From Xenoacremonium recifei (Eukaryota > Ascomycota > Sordariomycetes > Hypocreales > Nectriaceae): a stretch of DNA of 64,000 bases. Below the pieces are notes generated by a model that ran no database searches, was not told where the DNA came from, and saw only the letters and a list, made by a program, of their open reading frames with translations. Within the stretch, counting starts at the first letter, position 1. Each line of letters starts with the position of its first letter. Position numbers and translations under genes: made by a program. Location: NCBI GenBank assembly GCA_012184525.1, contig WOFQ01000034.1, positions 248,001 through 312,000 of the forward strand. Reading direction: 5' to 3'. Of this stretch, positions 22,428 through 33,972 are shown one piece after another.

Positions 22428-23414
22428 ATGGTGGCACACGGCAAATACACAACGGAGAAGGTCAAATACCCTTCCCATGGGGAAACCGTCGCGGGTGTCC
22501 TCTACAAGCCAAAGAACATCAGTAACCCACCCGGCGTTGTCCTCATCGGGCCTTATTCTTTCGTTAAAGAACAGGCACCTACCCAATATGCTACCCGACT
22601 CGCTGATGAGGGCTATGCGGCGCTTATTTTTGATCCGCGCACTGTGGGCGAGAGTACTGGTCAGCCGCGACGGCTCGAGAATCCCGTGATGAAGAACGAG
22701 GACGCCGTCGCAGGGCTCGACTATCTCGTGCAGCGCGGCGACGTCGACAAGAACAGGCTTTTCCTTGTGGGTGTTTGCCAAGGTGGCCCTGAGTGCCTCG
22801 ACATCGCCTCTTATGACGACCGCGTCAAGGCTGTGGCCTCGGTGACGGGTTATTATCGCGACCACGAAACAGATGTGTACATGATTTGCGCTGGGTGCGT
22901 CAACCCACAACCAGGCGATGACGTTAGTTCAATGAAGATGCCCACGCCAGAGCAGGGCGAGGCGCTTTACCAGGCCCGTATCCAAAGAGCCAAGAAGGCG
23001 AAAGCGTTGTATGAAAAGACCGGAGAGGTGGAATACCACCCTCTCGTGAACCCCGACGCTGCCGACCCGGACGTCGGAGCCCTCGCTGGCCTTCCTGGCC
23101 CAGTCGTTTGGTCATGGTATGGCCCGTGGACACTTAGCAGGACATTTGAGAACCGCTACGCTATCATGAGCGATCTCGATCACTTTGGCTACACGACCGT
23201 GCCGGGCGTTGCGAAGTTACAGAAGCCTGCGCTGTTGATTCACGGCGATAATTGTATGAACGCACCGGCGGCCCGGCGGCACTTTGAGTCTATCCCGACG
23301 GAAAAGAAGAAGCTGATTTGGGATAATGAGGTCTCGCACTTTCAGCACTATGATCAGCCAGATTGTGTGGACAGGAATGTAGGCGAGATCGCTGCCTGGT
23401 TTGCGGCTGTATAA
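22428..23414 (+). CDS. Alpha/beta hydrolase with Cys nucleophile (YcjY/polyketide-transferase-like)
   Basis: Single exon, 328 residues. The fold is shown by VVLIGPYSFVKE, LIFDPRTVGEST, the nucleophile elbow LVGVCQGG and LLIHGDNC, with SHFQHYDQ near the C-terminus supplying the likely catalytic His. The elbow has Cys at residue 117 where most relatives have Ser. A Cys-Asp-His triad is known in dienelactone hydrolases and in fungal polyketide transferases of the YcjY group, so an acyltransferase or thioesterase-like role is possible. There is no signal peptide. The strong palindromic array upstream and the regulator downstream on the same strand suggest a small regulated unit. Exact reaction unknown. 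Confidence 0.82.
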   Translation: MVAHGKYTTEKVKYPSHGETVAGVLYKPKNISNPPGVVLIGPYSFVKEQAPTQYATRLADEGYAALIFDPRTVGESTGQPRRLENPVMKNEDAVAGLDYLVQRGDVDKNRLFLVGVCQGGPECLDIASYDDRVKAVASVTGYYRDHETDVYMICAGCVNPQPGDDVSSMKMPTPEQGEALYQARIQRAKKAKALYEKTGEVEYHPLVNPDAADPDVGALAGLPGPVVWSWYGPWTLSRTFENRYAIMSDLDHFGYTTVPGVAKLQKPALLIHGDNCMNAPAARRHFESIPTEKKKLIWDNEVSHFQHYDQPDCVDRNVGEIAAWFAAV

Positions 23415-23873
23415 CTTAGTATATGTATCGGTATAAGGAATGCAACGTGAATCTTGTCGCTCGTTGAATTTTTCCAATGGTTGTGGTTTTAATTGAGAAA
23501 TGTTTAAATTAAATGAGGTCTTAGAAGCTGTTACAGAAGCGACGGATCCTGTAAACAAATTGCTGCTGACCGAACTTTTAAACACCAATTTGGTCGGACA
23601 CGCATGGTCTAGTGGCGCGAGGGCACATGAAGAAAGATAACCAGATCACAACTCCAGAGTTCTTGATCCAGCGGGGATTCACTAAGTATGCAAGACGACA
23701 TTGATCAATGATGATTATTTCGGTGAGAAACGAAAGCCATCCTGTGTCATATCACTCGCCTTACAATTTATGTTTCAAGCTACCTTACGTCATGCCGAAG
23801 CGGGGCTGAGCTATAATATTAGAAGCGCAACCGTCCCTCAGCCGTACTTTTACCAGCTGCACCATTTTCCTGC
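23415..23873. other. Intergenic gap before Zn2Cys6 regulator
   Basis: 459 bases with no recognised gene. It contains the 3' region of the hydrolase and the promoter of the regulator; no strong motif was seen. Confidence 0.4.
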
Positions 23874-25979
23874 ATGAACAATCTGCTTGTTCTTCCCTCA
23901 CCCCCAAAGTTCTCACAGCGGATAGCGTCGATGCCCATGCCGGAAAGCGATAATATCAAGCCTCCTGTGAGACGCAAGCGGCCTGTGATCTCATGCCGAG
24001 AATGTCACCGACGTAAACAGAAGGTAACAATATTTTCTTTTTGACAAGACGCACTCAGCTAACGTGCCTAGTGCGATCGTCGCCAGCCATGTCTCCGTTG
24101 CATTAGACGCGGTAAAAGAGTATGTTGTCTCATCAAGCCCCGAAGCAGCTAGCACTGGCTAACAGGATAGGATTCTTGTGTCTATGGGCTGGAAGAAGAT
24201 GACGTGAGCTCCGCTCTGTTTCCTGCTGAGCTTGAGGACCAGCTGCCAAATGACATCCTGCAAACCTGCTCGGACACGACTCCAGTCTTTGATACGACTC
24301 CAGTAGCTTCGACTGCTACTCAAGATCAGATCAAACTACTGGGTTATGCCAATCAATCGAAGGGGACCCCAGGAGTCATCAATGGCTTGGGAGAATCCGC
24401 AAATCCTTTGCCAAACTTTAACGGCAATGTTGCTGCTCAGAACCAATACGCAAGTATCATTCGAGAACTTCCATCTCAGAGACACATCAACCTCCTCGTA
24501 CAAGACTTCTTCAAAAATGTAGCGTGGCATTACGATATTGTGGATGAAGCTACATTTACCGGTCAACTTGACCAATGGTGCCGCTTGACACACCATCAAT
24601 TGAAGCAAGCACCGGACGGCTTGCCAGTTATCATCCGTTCATTCCCAGCACTCCTTTTCCAAGTCCTAGCACAAGCCTTGCTATTTCAACCTGAAAAATA
24701 TAACGAAAGTCTAGATGACTTGAAGTACGCACCCGACATGGCATTGTCCGATCGGGCGATGGATTACAGTGACGCGGGTCATCGATATACGTCCTTGTTT
24801 AAAAAGAACGAGCTCACTCTCACGCTTGTTCAAGCTGAGCTGATGCGAGTCTCTTTTCAAAAGACGACGGGAGCTGTGATAGAGGCATGGCACACGCTTG
24901 GGGTTGCCATACGTGACGCTCAAGAACTGGGTCTGCATCTGATGAAGGACGAGCCGGAGTCGGAGGCGACGTTGTCCTTGCGAACTGAAAGGCCATCTGA
25001 AGTCAACCTAGGCCGTAAAATGTGGTTCAATCTCCATATTTGGGATGCTCATATGGCCGTTGTCCTTGGGAGGCCGATGGCGACAAGAATGAGCCCCGGA
25101 AACGTTGCTTTTCCAACGTCGTGGAGTGGCAGCTCCGATCCGCCCCGGCAGCCTCAACCTCGCGATGTCATTTTGTGTGGCTACCACACCGCCTACAAGT
25201 TTCTTCAGGACATCCATGACCTCCAAGAACTAGAAAACTGTCATCACCTCGTTGAAAATATCCACGGAACTCTTCTCACTAATATTGCGAACCTTCCCGC
25301 GTGGGCTAGACCTCAAAGATCACGTCAAGGTGAGCCTCCTTGGCTTTCTGCATCCTTGGAGGTCATGTTTACCGAAGTACACTTTGTGCTCTTTGCTTTA
25401 CATCGACCCTTCATCTTCTCAGACACAAGTAGCCGCGGGAGAGCTTATCGTGCAGCGATACAAATTTTAGAGTCACAGGCGCGCCTTTTCGACCAGATGG
25501 AGCCTTTGCAATACAAGGCTTTCAGTTTGGTTTTCGCGACATTCGATGCTATGGTGCTTATTGCAGCTGTACAAATTCGCTTTCCGAATGAGTTTATGGA
25601 TCAAATTCCCGCGACGAAGAAAAGTCTAGAGTGGGGGTTGAACAGGTTGAGCGTTTTGCAAACGCGCAACAATCTCGCCCGTCTGGCTTTCAATGTTGTT
25701 CAACGGTTATATCTGAGAATGTTGGTTGCTGTCTCTCCGACATCTTCTATGTATCCTCTCGATGGGAGTACAGAGAGCGGCAGCTTTGCGGGAATTGAAG
25801 CAGAGATATCACCGCTGGTCAATTGGGACATTCCACAGCCCGACCTTTGGGATGTTCTTCCTGCTCAACCTTTGAATGAGCTGTTGAGTAATGGACTCCA
25901 TAGCATCCATGGAGCGCAGCAAACGGACTCTTCCATTGAACTATACCAATCACTTTTCGGATCCCACGACAATTGTTGA
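23874..25979 (+). CDS. Zn2Cys6 transcription factor
   Basis: Exons 23874-24023, 24072-24119 and 24171-25979 give 668 residues. The zinc cluster is spread over the three exons: CRECHRRKQK, then CDRRQPCLRCIRRGKR, then DSCVYGLEEDD. Introns are only 48 and 51 bases. The rest holds the fungal transcription-factor domain: LLVQDFFKNVAWHYDIVDEA and the later AWHTLGVAIRDAQELGLHLM. It ends with an acidic, amphipathic tail. The gene follows the Cys-type hydrolase on the same strand, and palindromic CGG sites upstream of that hydrolase make it a likely target. Whether it also controls the M20/Dal5 pair or the island to the right is unknown. Confidence 0.83.
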
Positions 25980-26907
25980 TGGGTCCAACTAAAAAGCACT
26001 CTCCTCTGACTAACCAACACCCTCTTTGCACTCTTGGGTTGGACTTAGTTAGGGTGAGGCTAAGGATTCAGGTTTTAGTTAAGGATTTTGCTTATAATTT
26101 GGTGTTATGTAGTATTAATTATAAAAGAAGTCTCGGAAAATTTGAAGTTAATTAGAAGATATTATGGTCTTTTTATTCTTACTCTAGTAAGGATTCAGCC
26201 TAAAAGTCCTTCTTTAAAATGAACCTATTCTGCTTGGGGGCTGGCTAGTCAGAGGGGGGCGATTGATAGTCAAGCCCTTGTTGGTCAGATTGCAGGAGGA
26301 GATTTATGAGATGCAGTCCTGAGGGTGTTGACAGGTCGCAATGACTCCAGAGACATTGCAAGAGGGGGGAGAAACATTTCTCTGCGGACTGAGGGATTGT
26401 AACGGTAGTTGACATGGCCGAGTCAACTAGGTAATGATATGGACATTACATAACGGGACGCTGAGAAAGTGGGTGAAGACTTGCAAGGAATTACGAGACA
26501 CTACACCTGTTCCACCTTCTATGACTCTCTCCCCACAGTAACATGTACTAAGTCTTATTGTACAGAGATAAGACAGGAAGAAATTAGAGATTATGACAGT
26601 ATTAATGAGTGAGACCAATAAGGAAACCAACTCTAATCTGACCTTATCCTCATCAACTTGATGAGCAATTGCTATTATTCCGTGTTCCTACTTGTCCGTA
26701 TGACACACTTGTAATACGGCCGTTCAGCCCTAGATGCATACATAATACACACTCCCCCGTCCCTCTCAGACAACACCCCCATCTCCAAAACGCCTCTATA
26801 TAATTTTTACTAGACGTATTTTATCCCCAGATATACAGTCTAGAATTTTCTTATCTTCTTTGAATTTACTTTTGCATCATTATTCCACATCCAAGCGCAT
26901 TACAATC
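25980..26907. other. Gene-free gap at left edge of the enzyme island
   Basis: 928 bases without a recognised gene, AT-rich in places. It includes a telomere-like tract (26036-26090) and the glutamine-synthetase promoter. Direct repeats of AGGATTCAG occur near 26062 and 26190. Nothing codes convincingly. Confidence 0.4.
26036..26090 (-). repeat. Degenerate telomere-like tract C (TTAGGG-type)
   Basis: Read on the plus strand it is an irregular series of TTAGTTAGGG, GGCTAAGG and TTAGTTAAGG units, so it is in the opposite orientation to the tracts near 10 kb. It is short and degenerate, and its origin is unclear. Confidence 0.4.
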
Positions 26908-28276
26908 ATGGTAAGGCGTCACCGAAGCCTCTCGAGAATCTCGAATTCTGGCGACTAAATGACTTTAGACTCCGAACCTGGCATCGCCAGGGACGGTAAG
27001 TACTCGATTATTCGGCGCTTGGCTGCTAGTGGTCCTGACTGAAGCATCTTGTAGCTCCTCAAGTATGCCAAGTTAGAGCAGAAGGGCAACATTATCGCCG
27101 AGTATGTCTGGATTGATTCCCGTGGCGAAACTCGATCCAAGTGTCGTGTACGTATTGCATTTCCGAAGCGACACCAAATTATTTCCATGATTTTAGCCGG
27201 TGAACATGCTAATTACTCCGTAACTTCTCAAGACTCTCCCCGAAAAAGAATACGAACCAGATAGTCTTCCAATTTGGAACTTTGATGGTTCTTCAACTGG
27301 CCAGGCTCCATCTAGCAATACTGACGTTTACCTTCGACCTTGTGCTATCTTTCCCGATCCCTTTCGAGGATCGCCAAATGTTATTGTTCTAGCCGAGTGC
27401 TGGAATGCCGACGGTACACCGAATAAGTACAATTTTCGCCACGACTGTAATAAGGTCATGGAGGCACACATAGACCAGGACCCTTGGTTTGGGCTAGAGC
27501 AAGAATACACTCTCTTCGATACCGACGACCGGCCTTACGGTTGGCCGCGCGGAGGCTTTCCTGCTCCGCAGGGGGCCTATTACTGCGGCGTGGGCACTGG
27601 AAAGGTTGTTCAGCGTGACATTGTCGAGGCTCACTATAAAGCCTGCTTATGTTTGTCTCAGATCTACGTCTCAATAGTCAAGGGCTAACCTATGTCAGAT
27701 GCCGGTGTGATGATCTCTGGTACCAATGCTGAAGTTACACCCGCTCAGTGGGAATTCCAAATCGGACCCTGCAAAGGAATTGAGAGTGAGTCCATCTAAT
27801 TCATGTGAAACTATAAAAATGCTAATCTGCCAATGCAAGTGGGTGACCATCTCTGGATTGCACGCTTCTTCCTCTTTAGGATCGCCGAGGACTTCGGCGT
27901 GAAGGTGTCATTACACCCGAAGCCAATGCCCAACTGGAACGGGCAGGGTCTACATTCCAATTTCTCTACCAAGCCCATGAGAGAGAAAGGCGGGATGAAA
28001 CACATCGAAGGAGCCATCAAAAAGCTCGAGCCTCGCCATGCAGACTGTATCAAGGAGTATGGCGAGAATAATGAACTGCGACTTATAGGGACGCACGAAA
28101 CTGGCTCCATCGAGAAATTCACTTACGGAGTTGCAAATCGAGGGTGTTCTATCCGAATCCCGCGGGATACGGCAATGAAGGGCTATGGGTATTTTGAAGA
28201 TCGTCGTCCGGCGTCTAATGCCGACCCGTACAGGATTTGTAAAGTCCTTATGACATCGATTTATGGAGGCATTTAG
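26908..28276 (+). CDS. Glutamine synthetase paralogue (type II), divergent
   Basis: Six exons (26908-26910, 26969-26995, 27055-27147, 27233-27650, 27699-27785, 27840-28276) give 354 residues, the normal fungal length. The first exon is the ATG alone. Motifs are NFDGSSTGQAP, GLEQEY (128-133), GVGTGKVVQRDIVEAHYKA, NAEVTPAQWEFQIGPC, and GYFEDRRPASN. The enzyme family condenses glutamate and ammonia using ATP. Residues near the active site differ from the usual form: WNGQGLH at 242-248 where most eukaryotic enzymes have WNGAGCH, and YGENNE at 283-288 where YGEGNE is usual. That suggests a changed substrate or inhibitor response. It marks the left edge of the amino-acid enzyme island. Confidence 0.88.
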
Positions 28277-28687
28277 TCTACACTTTCGGTATTGCCTGTT
28301 TTAGCCGGATGAAAATAACTGTGTTCCTCTTTCTAAGACTTTTTTGACCCCTCAGAGTCCCCGTCAATAGCCTACGCCAAGAGTCCTGTTGTAGCGTGAT
28401 CTTCATGAAATGTTACAATCCCTTGTCACATCCTCGGGCTACGTGGGAAAGACGTGTGGGAAATTGAAGTAACGTAAAATATGGAGGGAGTAAATCGAAA
28501 TCAATACCCAATTTCTGGATGTGTAAGTTCAATATTCTATAACCCTATAGGACTGACGCCCATGGTGTTAACAGAGCTCCACAAACCATGAACCTGATCT
28601 GCAAGGCTGATATTAAATACGCGAGTGAACCCAGTGTTTTAAATATCTGAATTACCGCCTGTACCGACTTTTATGCTATTTGATTCC
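28277..28687. other. Convergent 3' gap
   Basis: 411 bases between the 3' ends of the glutamine synthetase and aldehyde dehydrogenase genes. No gene or striking motif was seen. Confidence 0.4.
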
Positions 28688-30380
28688 TCACGCCATTGGT
28701 GCCCCATCTACTGTTAGTGTTCCAGTCTTTTGGATCAAATATTCCTCGATGGCAACGTCTTTACCGGCCTCCTTTCCATACCCAGACATCTTGATTCCAC
28801 CAAATGGAGATTCGGCGCAAGACGAGTTTCCTGCACCATGTGGGTTAATCCTAACTCTAATCATTAGAGCTTGTCATGGAAGACTCTTACCAGTGTTCAT
28901 GCCTATCATCCCAGCTTCAAGACTTTCCAGAAGCCTCCACGTTCGCCCAACATCTCTTGTAAAGAAATAGGACGCCAGGCCCATCGAAGTGTCGTTCGCC
29001 TTCTCCACTACCTCTTCCTCAGTCTCAAACTTGTAAAGACCCAAGAGAGGGCCAAAAATCTCCTCCCTGGTAGTCAACATATCAGAAGTCATATCTGCGA
29101 TGATGGTAGGCTCAAAGAAGTAGCCGTCGAGATCTTTCGGCTGTTTGCCACCGCAAAGCACTCGTCCTCCCTTGCTAACAGCATCTTCAATGTGTTTTAG
29201 TAGTTTGTCCACGCCACGGCTAGTCGTAAGTGGTCCCATCGTGATGCCGGGTTCCGCGCCGTGGCCTACGCGAAGTTTCTGCGTTGCCTCGAGCATCTTC
29301 TTCGTGAATTCATCATAGACGCTGCTCTGGACATAGACACGGTTTGCATGAGTACATGCCTGGCCAGCAGTGCGCCATTTGAGGATCATGAGGGCTGCAA
29401 CCGCCTGATCCAGATCGCCATCGTCGAAAACAATGAAGGGGCAGTTCCCGCCAAGCTCCATAGTTACCTTCTTCAAACCATCACTGCAGTGTTTCGCGAT
29501 AAGACTTCCAACAGCTGTGCTACCAGTAAAAGTAACCTTGCGCACTAGGGGATGCTTGCAGAGCCTCTCGCTTACGCAAGGAGTATTTGAATGGTCGGTA
29601 GAGATAACACTCAGAACGCCGGGGGGGATGCCAGCGCGGAGAGCCAGATCTGCGAGCGCCATGACGCTAAAAGGCGTCTCAGGAGAGGGCTTCACAATCA
29701 TGGTGCATCCCGCGGCCAACGCCGCTGCGACTTTCCGAATGATCATCGCGACTGGAAAGTTCCAAGGAACGAGAGCAACACTAACACCGATTGGTTGCTT
29801 AATAACAAACGTACGGCGGTTAGAGACGGAGGGAATGGCGATGGAACCGCGAACTCGCTCGGCTTCGCCAGCGAACCACCATGCAAAGCCAAGGGCATAA
29901 TCGACTTCGCCAATAGCTTCAGCCATTGGCTTTCCCGTCTCATACACCATGAGCTTGGCGATATCCTCCCTGGCATTCGTAATCAGTTCGTGCCACTTAA
30001 AGAGAATTTTTGCCCGTTCCCGTGGATTTACGTGGCGGTAACTCTTGAAAGCGGCCTGAGCTGTCTCAACGTAACCATCGGCATCAGCCACCTCATTTAT
30101 AGGGCAAGTACCCCAGATCTTGCGCGACCCCGGGTCTTCAAAAGAGAGCGAGATATCTTAGCCCAGGTATCCCTCAACCAACACAGTGGTCCAGCTTCCG
30201 TGAACTCACCTTCAACCTCGAACCGTTTTCCTGAGAGCGACTGGACCCATTGTCCATTCAGCAGCGAGCTCTCATGAAAAAGAGATGGATCTTGCAACTA
30301 TCGATTTACTCAGTTTGGGAGGATTAACGAATCCCGTGGCGGGGAGAAGCACCAACCTTGAATGGGAGATTCTGTGCCAT
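28688..30380 (-). CDS. Aldehyde dehydrogenase, succinate-semialdehyde-dehydrogenase type
   Basis: Exons 30357-30380, 30210-30297, 28891-30135 and 28688-28830 give 499 residues. The eight-residue first exon is required because the next exon has no in-frame ATG. It joins to LQDPSLFHESSLLNGQW, the usual start of this family. VPWNFP, ELGG with catalytic Glu264, GQAC with Cys298, EEIFGP and PFGGIKMSGYGKEAG are all present. The enzyme oxidises an aldehyde to an acid with NAD(P). The family member best known is succinate-semialdehyde dehydrogenase (Uga2/GabD). In this island it may act on a pathway aldehyde instead. It is divergent from homoserine dehydrogenase across 475 bases. Confidence 0.88.
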
Positions 30381-30855
30381 CTTGTTGTCTCTGAGCGGAA
30401 AGCGCAAGAGTGAACTGAAGTTGAAGCAATTTACGTGCGATTCATATGCAGTCTACGAAGTAGGTATAAAAGGACATTTTATACACAAATAAAACCGACT
30501 CAAACCCGTAGACGAAAATCAACGACCAGCTGTATCAACGGTTTGCATTACCAGCAGGTCTGGGTAGTTTCGGCATCGAGGTCTATCCCCGCTTTTAGTC
30601 AGTGATACCTTTGTCGGGGACTTAGAGAAGTCATCTCTTTCTTACTAACGCCGTGATTTGGAGAGATCAGTGGAACTTGAATCAGAAGAACATCGGGCAG
30701 AGCTGAGTCAACCAAGTATTTTTGCCTGAGTTTTTGTTCTGAAATCGGCGCTCGTAGGGACAGTAATAAATGCTCAGCCGCACCCTAGAAAGCGACACCG
30801 CAGTACCACCCTCTACATTACCCTTCCTGCTCTTGATATCTTCCAAATATACAAA
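30381..30855. promoter_or_regulatory. Divergent promoter of aldehyde dehydrogenase and homoserine dehydrogenase
   Basis: 475 bases, no other gene. A TATAAA-like box occurs at about 30464-30470 for the minus-strand gene region. I see no clear copy of the island motif ATCTCCG. Confidence 0.4.
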
Positions 30856-32027
30856 ATGGGTTCTCAAATAGATGAAGGGGTCTATATTGCCGTCATCGGT
30901 GAGTGAGCAAGGCTCTTCGCCTCCAATGTCTCTTTGAAGGAATTCCGTCTAACATCCTCGTCTTAGGCGCCGGAGGTGTAGGATCCAAATTTCTTGAGCA
31001 ACTTGCCTACTTGGCCAAAAACACCAAATTGGCCCGGATCCGGCTCTGTTATATTGCTATCATTGACAAGGCTCTCTACCATCAGGACTACTCACGTATC
31101 GATATCGATACGGCACTTGCCACCCTTGAATCCACTGGGTCGGAGCCGCCTCGGATGTCTCAGATTGTTGAATATCTCGCTTGCGCCCCAGGTAAAGTCA
31201 TTCTCGTCGACAACACCAGTGCCCGCGAGCTTGCTGAGGCATATCCAACTTTTCTGAAGAACGGCGTCAGCATTGTGACTCCGAATAAGAAAGCCTTCTC
31301 GGGATCCTATCAGCTCTGGCAAGATATCTTCTCTTCGGCGGCACAGGGGAGGTCTTTTATATACCATGAGTCCTCAGTCGGTGCTGGAATGCCAATCATA
31401 TCTACATTGAATGATCTCGTTCAGACGGGTGATCAAGTTACCCGAATTGAGGGAGTCTTTAGTGGCACCATGTCCTTCCTCTTCAACAAGTTTTCTCCAG
31501 TTCAGGGGGGAGGAGGAACTTGGTCAGACGAGGTCAAGAAAGCGAAAAAGCTCGGTTATACAGAGCCTGACCCGCGCGATGACCTTAGCGGCCTCGATGT
31601 CGCTCGGAAATTGACAATCCTTGGGCGGTTAGCTGGTTTCCCAGTCGAGTCTCCGACATCCTTTCCTGTGCAGAGCTTGATCCCTCCAGAGCTTGCGGAT
31701 GCTGCCAGCACCGAGGAGTTCCTAGAGAGACTTCCCGAGTTCGATAGCCGACTTGAGGATGAGCGCAGAGCAGCCGAAAAGGCAGGGAAAGTGGTACGCT
31801 TTGTGGGTAGTGTTGACATGATCTCAAGAAAAGCGAAAGTGGGGCTTGAATGGTTTGATCGATCTCACCCAATAGCCGGCCTCGAAGGGAGCGACAACAT
31901 CATCAGCTTCTATACAAAACGTTATGGTAATTTACCTCTGACCATCCGAGGCGCAGGAGCTGGTGGTGATGTAACTGCCATGGGTGTTACAAGCGATGTT
32001 CTGAAGATTCTCTCTCAGATATTTTAA
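30856..32027 (+). CDS. Homoserine dehydrogenase
   Basis: Exons 30856-30898 and 30967-32027 give 367 residues. The NAD(P)-binding motif VIGAGGVGSKFL is interrupted by the only intron. SIVTPNKKAFS, HESSVGAGMPII, GVFSGTMSFLFN and LGYTEPDPRDDLSGLDVARK are the standard family signatures, and the acid-rich catalytic loop is intact. The enzyme reduces aspartate semialdehyde to homoserine. It lacks an aspartokinase domain, as expected in fungi. Fungi need one housekeeping copy; the cluster setting next to homoserine kinase, PLP enzymes and a permease suggests a dedicated copy. I cannot tell from this window whether another copy exists in the genome. Confidence 0.92.
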
Positions 32028-32789
32028 ATTATTCTAGCAGTAGAGTTGAAGAGACAAATACAGGATAAGCAACGCAAGACAAGCTTGATGGAAGATCAAC
32101 AACACGGCAAACAAAACTAGGCACCTTATACAGGACCAGAATACTTCAAATGAAAGAGGGCTGGCTCTAAGCAGGAATTTTAGCAACATGACGCGTTTAA
32201 TTTTTAACCATATTCTACGCATGCATACAGTTTGGAATCGCCCTTTACTTTACTACCCGCGCTTTCCTACCAGCTTACATACTGCACGAAATCGCACGAT
32301 ATCAAGCCCAGCTTATATTCGTCGAGCCGTGCTGTTTACAGTATGCACCGGTACGTGAGATAAAATTTCTTATTGAAGAAGGGCCCAACAGGTGCAAAGG
32401 GTGTCTACTTGTACGAAAGCATTCACACAGTCATTCACGTCATCTTCATGCAGTTGGCTCTTCACAATATGGTATCATTAAAAGTCTGCATGGGCATTGC
32501 CTTTACGAACGCGTGCAGGAAAGAGTAGATCAGCTTCCCGATATCGGAAGAGGATCTCGTAGTGATTGGGAAGGCTGGGCCAGCTCCACATCTGAATTGC
32601 CTCCCAAAGTACGAACCTGTATCATTGAATGACAAACGTTTCACTTACGTACGGAGTGTGTCCTGGAAACAGCACATTTACATACTCGTGTATCCTCCTC
32701 GACTCAGCCTCATATCCGTTGCCTCCTAGCTATTTTATTAGGCATGGTACAGCTGGTCTTTCTCGCAGTGTCCTTTTAAGTCAAGAACA
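32028..32789. promoter_or_regulatory. Gap between homoserine dehydrogenase and homoserine kinase
   Basis: 762 bases on the same strand as both neighbours. No gene was recognised. It should contain the homoserine kinase promoter; no distinct motif was seen. Confidence 0.4.
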
Positions 32790-33972
32790 ATGGAGTCGTT
32801 CATCATCAGAACACCATGCTCCAGCGCGAATGTCGGTCCCGGATTTGATGTCATCGGCCTAGCGCTTTCCATTTACCTTGAGCTACACGTCCGTGTTGAC
32901 CGCATGAAGACGACGTCCCAATATCCCCTCAACTGTCGAATCACTTATGACGATGAAGACGGAAGGATAGGTGAAACCAGCCTTGATCCGCGCCACAATC
33001 TAATCACTCAGTCGGCCCTTTACGTCCTAAGGTGTCACAACGAGTCAAGGTTTCCTTTCGAGACACATGTCCATATAAACAACCGCATCCCCTTGAGGAA
33101 GGGCTTAGGTGGCTCTGGGTCTGCTGTGGTTGCAGGTGCTGTTCTTGCCAGGGAGGTAGGCCGCTTAGAACAGCTCGATGACGATAGATTGCTCGATTTC
33201 TGTTTGATGATAGGTATATGAGCTTCTCGTGTTGAGTGTCGACTGATCTCTAACAATTAATCTAAGAACGACATCCCGATAATGTAGGCCCCGCACTGTT
33301 TGGTGGTCTCGTCGGCTCCTTTTTGAAACCGTTGTCACCTGCGGGCACTGTTGAGCCTTATATTACGATGAGCGAGATGATGGACTCTCTTACTCAGGAA
33401 GACATGGGGAAGAACCTACCTATACCACCACGTGGGATTGCATATCACATCAAATACCCGCTAGCAAGGGAAATTCGAGCCGTAGCTGTGGTTCCAGACT
33501 TCGAGGTTCCAACTTACCATGCTCGGACAATACTCCCAGAGAGTTATCATCAAACCGATATAGTACGTTAAATATCCTGATGTGTTTATGGAAAGAAAGA
33601 TTTTAACATTACCTGAAGGTCTTCAATCTACAGCGTCTCGCTTTGCTTCCTGTCGCTCTGGGTCAATCTCCCCCGGATCCGGAATTGATTTGCTGTGCGA
33701 TACAAGACAGACTTCACCAGCCCTTTCGCCAGGCTCTGGTGCCAGGCTTAGACGAGTTTGCCGACTCACTATGCCCGGCGACGACCCCAGGCTTCCTCGG
33801 ACTTTACCTGTCTGGAGCAGGCCCCACGATTTTGGCACTCGCTACTGAAAACTTCGAGATGATTGCAAATAAGATAATAAGCGTGCTGAGGAAAGTCGAC
33901 AAGGATAAGTATGCGAGCTGTAAATGGATGGTTTTGGAGCCTGCGGATGGCGTTCGAGTCGTTCGAGAATGA
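32790..33972 (+). CDS. Homoserine kinase (GHMP family)
   Basis: Exons 32790-33213, 33267-33562 and 33619-33972 give 357 residues. The start SSANVGPGFDVIGLALS, the ATP-binding loop GLGGSGSAVVAG (105 onward), RHPDNVGPALFGGLVGS and LSGAGPTILAL identify it. The GHMP loop is usually GLGSSGAA in this family, so this copy is slightly divergent. The enzyme phosphorylates homoserine to O-phosphohomoserine, the precursor of threonine in fungi and, in plants, the acceptor for gamma-replacement by cystathionine gamma-synthase. It follows homoserine dehydrogenase on the same strand, so the pair supplies activated homoserine. The cluster's gamma-type PLP enzyme is a likely user (inference). Confidence 0.9.

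Noticed and set aside
25980..26907. RIP-degraded transposon
   Set aside because: The stretch is AT-rich but shows no recognisable transposon remnant and I could not count RIP dinucleotide indices by eye.
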